Shown piece by piece: positions 56,899 through 64,000 of a DNA stretch of 64,000 nt; within the stretch, counting starts at the first letter, position 1, and the number at the start of each line of letters is the position of its first letter. The stretch spans positions 1,245,001 through 1,309,000 of the forward strand of contig OX438745.1 in the NCBI GenBank assembly GCA_949316235.1. Reading direction: 5' to 3'. Position numbers and translations under genes: made by a program. Source of the DNA: Oegoconia quadripuncta. Lineage: Eukaryota > Arthropoda > Insecta > Lepidoptera > Autostichidae. The notes under the pieces are model-generated. The model was not told the DNA's origin. It ran no database searches and worked only from the letters and a program-made list of their open reading frames with translations.

Positions 56899-57140
56899 GA
56901 CGACCGATTGGTGTAGTGGATAGTCACCCTATCAGCGAAACCAACGGTTGCGGGTTCGAATCCCGCGAGGGGTAAATGTTTGTATGATGAATACGAACAT
57001 TTATTCCCGAGTATTGGATGTTTATATAAATATTTATGTATGTTTATCCGTTATCTAGTATCCATAGCACAAGCTTTGCTTAGTTTGGGACTAGATGATT
57101 GGTGTAAGTGTCCGAAATATTTATTTAATTCTTTTTAGTG
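56899..57140 (+). mobile_element. SINE family B copy 3
   Basis: GACCGATTGGTGTAGTGGAT head, GGGTTCGAATCCCGCG B box, GTATCCATAGCACAAGC body, TATTTAATTCTTTTT tail. Confidence 0.88.
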
Positions 57141-57176
57141 TCTGGTCAGACATTACAAAATAATAAAATATATTAA

Positions 57177-57479
57177 TTGACCAATATGGGCAGGCCTATG
57201 AAAGGTGCTGCTCGTTTAAATAACTGTCGGTCAAAAGAAACCGAAACTGAGAGGGTACTACGGCTTAAAAAAAATGCCTCACGGAACGCAATTTCGCGTT
57301 CCCAGGAGACGCCCGAAGCTTGCCGAGTACGTCTAGTAGCTATGAAAGATTACGTTAAATCACGTATTCGTCGGGAAACTCCCGAACGGAACGAGCATAA
57401 ACTCGGTCTTATACACGACCGGCTTGCCGAGGAGTCCGCTGAGCAGCGTGAGCACAGGCACGGCCTTATAATCATGTAA
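57177..57479 (+). CDS. Small ORF with STPR-like repeats, probably transposon-derived
   Basis: Up to 100 codons. Contains about 23-residue repeats with the pattern ...RNAISRSQETPEACRVRL, then RETPERNEHKLGLIHDRL and SAEQREHRHGL, rich in Arg, Glu, Ser and Thr. This resembles STPR DNA-binding repeats (23-residue units, first known in Bombyx FMBP-1) that also occur in lepidopteran Helitron/PIF1-type transposon proteins. It stands alone inside the composite insert with no splice signals seen, so it is likely a fragment. Whether it is expressed is unknown. The ATG at 57177 gives the longest frame; the ATG at 57186 (MGRPMKG) is equally possible. Confidence 0.5.
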   Translation: MTNMGRPMKGAARLNNCRSKETETERVLRLKKNASRNAISRSQETPEACRVRLVAMKDYVKSRIRRETPERNEHKLGLIHDRLAEESAEQREHRHGLIIM

Positions 57480-57480
57480 A

Positions 57481-58245
57481 TCGGACTAATCGATGTACAT
57501 ACATAAAGATTACAGAACCTCCTCCTTTTTTGAAGTTGGTTAAAAAAAGTTTTTAGTATTTATCCGTGGTTGCTAATCTCCATGATAATTTTTGTGCGAT
57601 GGCGAACCTTCTCGCTCTTACAGGTTAGGTGGGCACTTGGGGTGTACCAGCTCGACTTGATGATCTTCGATTTGTCATATTTATTGTTGATAATCACACC
57701 GACGTAAATTGGCTTAAAAATCTCGGACTAATCGATGTACATACATAAAGAATACAGAACCTCCTCCTTTTTTGAAGTCGGTTAAAAAAAGTTATTAGTA
57801 TTTATCCGTGGTTGCTAATCTCCCTGATAATTTTTGTGCGATTGCGAACCTTCTCGCTCCTACAGGTTAGATGGGCAGTTCGGGTGTACCAGCTCGACCT
57901 GATCATCTTCGATTTGTCATATTTATTGCTGACAATCACACCGACCTTCTCTACACTTTTTCCATACAAACCCAAACTGTATCTACTTAGTTTCCCTGTG
58001 TAAAAACTACAAAATCGTCTAAATGTGTAATGCCATTCTGATGTTTACCATGATTACACAAAAACTACTGGACCGATTGCGCTGAAATTACAATGGGACC
58101 AACTCGACGGTATCCCCTTTCATTTACAAAAAGAACCATGTGAATCAACCGCCAAATCTCGGAGATATCTGTGTACATACATAAAAAAAAAAAAAAAAAA
58201 AATACGCGCCGAATACAGAACCTCCTCCTTTTTTGAAGTCGTTTA
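57481..58245. repeat. 241-bp duplication and 'CCGACTTCAAAAAA' family repeats
   Basis: The text TCGGACTAATCGATGTACAT begins at 57481 and again at 57722 (period 241 bp). CCTCCTCCTTTTTTGAAGT occurs three times (about 57520, 57761, 58222). Related to 27220-27750. Confidence 0.8.
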
Positions 58246-58736
58246 AAAAGCACGTGCATACTCAAGTCGTACTCACTTGAGAGGTGCGCGTATTAATAAA
58301 CGAAACTCAAGACTATCCTTCATTCGCCGCTGAGGCGAATACTTGAGAAGTGAGCTCAGCTCAGTGGACCTCAAGATTGGTTTATAAATTAGCACGAAGC
58401 CTGAGATAGCGTCAACTGCTTAAGACGCATCTCGGTTGATACAGCCTCAAGACTTGTATTGAGATTGATTTATTAATACGAGCCATAGTGCCAACTACGC
58501 GTTGAATAGCAAGACTTTCTTTTGTAAAAGTTAACTCTGATCTTATAAAAGAATAAGCGTGTTCTAATAGGTTAAGGCAAGCTCCTTAAAGTAACTTGAC
58601 CTCAATTATCAAGGAAAATGGCGAAGGTGCAAGTAAGGAAACCGAGAGGTTAACACACATACATTTTGTAGGTAAGTGGCAGCTATTCGTCTATTCGAGT
58701 ATCTACACAATCTAACACTGTGCAGCTTCAGCATAT

Positions 58737-59000
58737 TATATGATAGATAGATAGATAAAGCCTTTATTTGTTTCCACAGTCACACACATACATTTATCTT
58801 ATACATATTGATACACAGATAAGTTAACACATCAACCACAATAACATAATATTGTAACACTAACGCATGTGTGTGCTGCAGCAATACAAATGGGTCATAG
58901 CTCAGTGTATTAGATTGCTCTTTGAGCAAAACACTGATTTTCAGCTATCCCCTAAGGAGCAGAGCAACTTGGAACCTAAACCAGAGGAAACAATAGGTAA
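58737..59000 (-). mobile_element. LINE-like tail with GATA repeats (family E), copy 1
   Basis: TAGATAGATAGATAAAGCC at the left is the reversed tail; body includes GGGTCATAGCTCAGTGTAT and CACTGATTTTCAGCTATCC. Also at 59339 and 61423. Confidence 0.65.
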
Positions 59001-59338
59001 TAAGTAAATAGCAATTTTCAGACTCTTGAAATAGTGATTGATGAGTGATAGTAGGTGCGAGTGAATATAAAGAGACGTAGTGTTTCTAAGTTGTGGAGCG
59101 CAAGAACAGTATATACGTAACTTTATCATAGTTGGATAATTTATAACATAAAAATATATATGTTATATGTAAAGCATAGATAATTAATAATAGAAGTAGT
59201 GTTTATATGAAGACTTAGCTTCAGTTAAGCAAACTGAAAAACTGGTATTCATGCATATACTTTTATATTAGTACCTACATAAATCAATGTTTTCAAGTCA
59301 ATATATAAATCAATCAATAAAATCAATAGTAAAAAAAA

Positions 59339-59665
59339 TATTAGATAGATAATGCCTCTATTTGTGTCCACGGTCACACATACATTTAGCTTATACATAT
59401 TGATACACAGATAAGGTAACAACAACGACAATAACATAGATTGTAACATTAGCGCATTATTTCTGTGCTACCGCGCAAAACACCGTCCGCCTAGCCAGCT
59501 ACCACCATCTAAATCTGCCGCCAAGCAGCAATGCTAACAGCATTGTTGTGTTCCGGTTGTCAGAGATAAGATAGCCAGTCCCCCAAATGTGTTGGGGTTT
59601 CCGGGTCAGTACTGATTTTCAGCTATCCACTAAGGAGCAGAGTAACTTGAAAGCCAAACAAGATT
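59339..59665 (-). mobile_element. Family E copy 2, with SINE A piece inside (59487-59613)
   Basis: AGATAGATAATGCC tail, interrupted by a partial plus-strand SINE A (CTACCACCATCTAAATCTGC ... GGGTCAGTA), then CTGATTTTCAGCTATCC resumes. Confidence 0.7.
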
Positions 59666-59914
59666 TAGAAAGGATTTCATTACGTTTGAGTCTTTTTTTT
59701 TAAATAGGAGGTTCTCAATTCGGCTGCATTTTTATAGTACCGAGATTGTGGAACTTTGTTTGAAAGGGTTACCTTCTGGGGGTTCTGGTGGAAGATCTGA
59801 TGATCATCAATGCATCAATGCACTCTGAAGATAGAGCAGTGGGCTCTACTGAAATCAGTTGTTTTGTAATTTTTTGTCGGTTCAAATATTACTTTTGAAT
59901 TGGCCATCCCTCAA

Positions 59915-60365
59915 AGTCAAAAATGCTTTATTTTGTAGGTGCACAAGGGTACACATAAAATAGTCGATTTTTTATTTTTTTAAGCTACTACTTGTTCCAA
60001 AAGGCAATTTTCCCCTGAGAAGAACAATCAAGAGACGCGAGGGGTTGCTCTTTAAATAACAGGTTTTTATATTACAACAAGGCACAATAATATTTCATTA
60101 TTAATTGTGAAATATTGGTGTCGATTCGGATGTACACCAACTAAACTAAACTAAAACCAGTTTTGGAGTGGTGCCTGATCGTACTGTTCCAGGGAGAAAG
60201 AGACAGTAGGTACTACTTTAAAACTAGTTTTAGTTTAGTTTAGTTGGTGTACATCCGCATCGACACCAATGGCACGCGAACGAGCTGGTTATGTCCCGGT
60301 ATTATCATCCAAATAGTCTGATTTTTATAATATACTTTCTAAATAAGTTTCTGTTTTATAGTATA
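59915..60365 (-). mobile_element. LINE family L copy with nested palindromic MITE
   Basis: Minus-strand L tail from 59915, interrupted at about 60113-60270, resuming TGGCACGCGAACGAGCTGG ... TTTCTGTTTTATAG. Confidence 0.82.
60113..60270. mobile_element. Small MITE with ~50-bp TIRs
   Basis: ATTGGTGTCGATTCGGATGT ... CTAAACTAAACTAAAACCAG on the left pairs with CTAGTTTTAGTTTAGTTTAG ... CGCATCGACACCAAT on the right; about 158 bp. Confidence 0.8.
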
Positions 60366-61014
60366 TTTAACTGGCAACCCTAAGTGTGATAACAGCTGAG
60401 TATTTACAACCGATCGCTCTCTAGTCGCAAGTTATAAGGTGAGCGTTCGCGGATTATTCTCCGTTTAGCTATTAAAGATTCTCCCACGAAATGAGACGTT
60501 TTCACATTGTGGACAAATATCGGCTATTGTTGCGAATTGAATCGATACTGCAACAAATTGCCGATCCAGAGCTTTTCGTTTAAAAAATACAAAATACTAA
60601 TATAGGTACTCACAGGTAGTAAATATAACGAATAACCACATAAGACTTCATGATTTTAACACAAAAATCGTCAATAATACCACAAACATAACACGAGGCG
60701 CCATAAATGTACATTAAAATAAATCGCGTTGGCTAAAATATGCTTGCAATTGGTAAATATATCACTCGGTGGTGGCGGAATAAACGTAAACACAGACTTG
60801 TGAATGGGAAAACGTCAAAAATGTCACCGTGGCAGGAATTAAAAAAATAGTTTGGAATGCTTTGGTGCTGGCATACGCCTTAACAAACCTTATTTCAAAT
60901 GGATATTAAAAAAAAATCGTAACTCGTTTGGCGGGAATGAAAAATGACCGACCACAGACTATAATAAAAATTTTGTACACTATAAGGGCGGGAAAATAAT
61001 AATGTCAGATTTTG
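60366..61014. other. No gene recognised
   Basis: No motif-bearing ORF, no clear repeat. Confidence 0.45.
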
Positions 61015-61422
61015 TTATTTTTTTATGCACAACGGGTTGGTACTTGACCTCAATCACACCTGATGTTAAATGAAGATGAGGTCGAAGGTGGAAGCGTACG
61101 GGCCCGGAAACCCCAACACATTTGGGGAACTGGCTATCTTATATCTGACAACCGCAACACAACAATGCTATTAACATTGCAGCTTGGCGGTAGATTTAAA
61201 TAAGATTGTGGTAGCTCGCCAGGCGGACATTCAGGCCCGTATTAATAAACCAATCTCAATACAAGTCTTGAGGCTGTCGTGCTGTCACCCGAGATGCGTC
61301 TTAAGAAGTTGACGCTCCGCTCCGTGCTAATTTCTAAACCAATCTTGAGGTCTATTCAGCTGCGATCATTTCTCAAGTATTCGCCTCAGCGGCGAATGAA
61401 TGATAGTCTTGAGTTCGTTTAT

Positions 61423-61453
<31 letters not shown>

Positions 61454-62110
61454 AGCGTTTATTTGCATATTACAGAAACACATACAAAAATATTCGACGC
61501 AACAATCATTCTGCTTGGTGTTATTCTTACAAAATGTAGCCTTATTTCGCAGAAATAAAAACTAAAATTAAGTATAACTGTTACAACTTATAATAGAGTT
61601 GTATGTGTATCTGTACCACAAATGGGCCATCGCTCAGTGTGGATCCTCACCTATAGCAGTAAGACACTGATTTTCAGCTAGTGCCCTGCGAGAGAAAGCG
61701 AGGGTAGGGTACCAGTGCAAAAATTTTCAATAACAACCATAAGTGTGTATTCTATAAAGATCATGTAGTACGGTGGTGTAGTAGTGGTGTAGCAATTGTA
61801 TGGATCATAATGATACTCGTTTAAAATAATAATTGTCAAAAGTGGACTTAACATAATTAACTAAATACCTACAACGCGAACGAGTCAAGATGTCTGTGAG
61901 CAGCTACCGCTAAGCTATTCGAAATGTTGCAAATGCTATTAATACATGAAACTCGTGCACCTCTCAAGTGAGTAGGTACTGCTTGAGTATGCACGTACGT
62001 TTCAGATCACAAGTAAGGTAACACGCTTACTTGAGACCGGCCACAAGACTGTTCTCAATCTTGAGAAGGGTTTATTAATACGGGCCTTAAAATGCCCTAC
62101 CCCCAACCTG
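61015..62110 (-). mobile_element. SINE family A split by Harbinger-like MITE copy 3, itself split by family E
   Basis: The SINE (61015-61232) stops at CGGACATTCA and resumes TTAAAATGCCCTACC at 62086. Between, the MITE ends GGCCCGTATTAATAAACC (61233) and GGTTTATTAATACGGGCC (to 62085) enclose a family E element with TAGATA repeats (61423 to about 61935). Confidence 0.85.
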
Positions 62111-62299
62111 CTATCATTTACTCGATACCCGTCCGATTGTTACATTACTTTTTCTGAACTCAGTCGTTCTCGAGCTATTATCCTGAGTGTTTGCATCCAG
62201 AGCGAAAAGAAAAAATGGACGACGAATTACTGTTACCTAAGCTGTTTCATGATGATGGTTTTGAAAAAAAAAACTACCTATGTCAATAACTTCTACCGA

Positions 62300-62780
62300 T
62301 GACGACCGATTGGTGTAGTCGATAGTGTCCTGTGGCGGGTTCGAATTCCGCGAGGGGTAATGCAGAGGGCTTCCGCGAGAGCAGAAGGTTTTTGTGATGA
62401 ACACCAACATTTATACCCGAGTAAGGGATGTTTATATAAATATTTATGTAAGTGTGTTAGGTGACGATCTAACCCGTAGACTGATGACGCTGCGTAATTG
62501 CATCGACTGAGGGAACCACGAGGCGCGGTGTCAGCACATGTGAGGCCCCGGCAACCGGCGGATGTTTATTCCAATTTCATTCACTTTTGTATCTGACATC
62601 GAACATTAGTCTCGTTCTATTTTTAACTCTGTAATATTTATTTTATTAATTTTAATAAGTTGTAATAAATTTTGTATTTTTTTTTGAATCCTCGGCTGCA
62701 GCCGTACTTAATTCGTTATCCAGTATCCATAGTACAAGCTTTGCTAAATTTAGGACTAGATGATTGGTGTAGGTAATAAT
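62300..62780 (+). mobile_element. SINE family B copy 4, split by an unknown insert
   Basis: Head ACCGATTGGTGTAGTCGATA and B box GGGTTCGAATTCCGCG, body to TATTTATGTAAG (62454). An insert (about 62455-62706) ends TTTTTTTGAATCCTCGG..., then the body resumes ATCCAGTATCCATAGTACAA. Confidence 0.78.
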
Positions 62781-63720
62781 AAACAAGTCAGGTAAATCCA
62801 ACGACATTTACGCGAGTAACTCAGCAGCGACAACGCTGCGTGCGGTCACAACAGCTTAAATTTAATTTATTGCAAGTTAAGTTTATTAGTTTACAAGCAC
62901 AGACACAGTGAGAAACTGTATTTTTTTTTTGTTTTACCTCCTTTTAAGCATCCTAGAAATTAAGATCTCAAAAAATGTTATATACAAAGACATATTTTAT
63001 GGTACAACACTTGTGATACTTTGTTAATTGGATGGGGAAGAGACTGGTTACCCACAACACAGGGAATCCTATGTGGGGACCAGGGCTACCTCACTGCTTA
63101 TATTGTAACACTGTTTTTGACACAATAAAAATGATTTTACTTTTTTAACCTCTGTGTCCTCTCTTTCCTTTTTATAATTCCGCGGGTCAAGTATCTCGGC
63201 GCGCCTGTCAAATTTTCGAAAATACCTGCGGTGTTAAAAACGTTTATAGATACTCTTCTACTGGGTGTATTTGTAATCTGTGAAAAGCTATAGCTACGGG
63301 AATATATTATCTATGGATATAATGAATGAACACTACTACAGCTATAATACAAAAAATCAGAAAAATGTTACGAGTTGTAATATGTAGGTATACCTATATC
63401 CACGATATAATTGGTATTTTTACGGAAAGTACAGATTTATTTCATGTTTTTCTTAAAAAAACGGGTAATTCAATAAATTGTTATGAGAATTGGAAGCTCT
63501 ATGGTCAGGTTCCTAAGCCTGTTCTAATAAAAAACAGTAGTTGGAATTCTATGCCTACACTCCCACCCAAAGAGAAAAAAAATATTTTCGCAAATACAGA
63601 CTAAATATCATAGCTAACATGACATGGCGCACATTATTGGATGCGGAATTTAATAGAGAACAAGTTCAAACACAGTCCAAAGGAATTGGAACTCTATAAT
63701 CATTACAATTGAGAGTTGAA
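62781..63720. other. No host gene recognised
   Basis: A 92-codon plus ORF (63326-63604) with no known motif. A non-LTR-like tail is possible at about 63110-63150 (CACAATAAAAATGATTTTAC). Confidence 0.35.
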
Positions 63721-63737
63721 AGTCGGGTGTACCGCCG

Positions 63738-63805
63738 ACACCGATCGGTGTTCGCGAGTGTTGAAGGTATAAAAGTATTTTGGACACCGATCGGTGTTCG
63801 CGTCG
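63738..63805. repeat. Duplicated palindrome ACACCGATCGGTGT flanking TATAAAAG
   Basis: ACACCGATCGGTGTTCGCG occurs twice, about 45 bp apart, and a TATAAAAG box lies between them. Confidence 0.7.
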
Positions 63806-64000
63806 TACCATATTCTTGCAAATAAATAATTTTTAATCTATTTTACATTTAATAAAATACTTTCCAAGACATACTCTGCTTTAAGAAGCGTGGAAAATAT
63901 TGTAATATGTAATTTAATTGTCATGTCCGAAATAGTTATTTATTATTATCATTTCATTTACTTACATAATATGGGCAATTTTTTTCCTTACGGTAAAAAC

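Larger units (their letters stand above)
54025..58484. mobile_element. Harbinger-like MITE copy 2, split by a 4.1-kb composite insert
   Basis: Left part 54025-54120 and right part 58246-58484 join into the same MITE as 35684. The 3-bp duplication ATA flanks it (54022-54024, 58485-58487). The insert contains a palindromic element, a DNA transposon, a SINE B and an STPR-like ORF. Confidence 0.85.

Noticed and set aside
57177..57479. A full host transcription factor of the FMBP-1 type
   Set aside because: The ORF is short, lacks any other domain or splice sites, and sits inside a composite mobile insert; a transposon fragment is the simpler reading.
63326..63604. 92-codon ORF as a gene
   Set aside because: No recognised motif, no supporting signals; kept only as an unexplained open stretch.

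Overview
The window is eukaryotic and almost certainly from a moth or butterfly (Lepidoptera). The evidence is AT-rich DNA, one multi-exon gene with GT-AG introns encoding a midgut-type aminopeptidase N (APN), and dense lepidopteran-style repeats: tRNA-derived SINEs, 5'-truncated LINE tails, Tc1/mariner elements, hAT-like and Harbinger-like MITEs, a Helitron-like element and one young Ty3/gypsy retroelement. I assembled the exons by hand from protein motifs and splice sites, and every junction except one is phase-consistent without adjustment.

Host gene. APN runs on the minus strand from the start codon at 44184 to beyond base 1. Fifteen coding exons (about 808 residues) are present: signal peptide in exon 1, GAMENWG in exon 6, the HELAH...E zinc site in exon 7, the catalytic Tyr in exon 8, and part of the C-terminal helical domain in exons 9-15. 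The last exons (about 130-200 residues in this family, normally including the GPI signal) lie left of the window. The left edge holds the most unusual structure: a perfect 111-bp tandem array of at least 13 units. Each unit carries the end of exon 15 plus its 5' splice site.

Layout. 1-1430: exon-15/donor minisatellite. 1.5-12.4 kb: exons 15 to 8 separated by LINE, SINE and Helitron-like debris. 12.4-27.8 kb: a 15.4-kb intron holding a remnant of a Mutator-like gene on the plus strand, cut by a LINE, and a DNA transposon with perfect 33-bp inverted ends split by a complete Ty3/gypsy element (identical 195-bp LTRs, CCCA target duplication, 1550-aa Gag-Pol, a probable intron in the leader). 27.8-32.1 kb: exons 7 to 2. 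32-44 kb: the large first intron with SINEs, an intact mariner and one copy of a 2120-bp Tc1/mariner-superfamily element (DD40D as counted). 44-64 kb: upstream DNA with no host gene seen, but a hAT-type MITE, a second copy of the 2120-bp element inside a long palindrome inside a Harbinger-like MITE, an ORF with STPR-like repeats, and further nested repeats.

How it fits together. Functionally this is one gene in a transposon-rich neighbourhood. Several mobile elements end within tens of bases of APN exons, and the tandem array multiplies a splice donor. The main open question is whether and how the array affects splicing of the APN transcript. All calls come from reading the sequence; no database search or alignment program was run.
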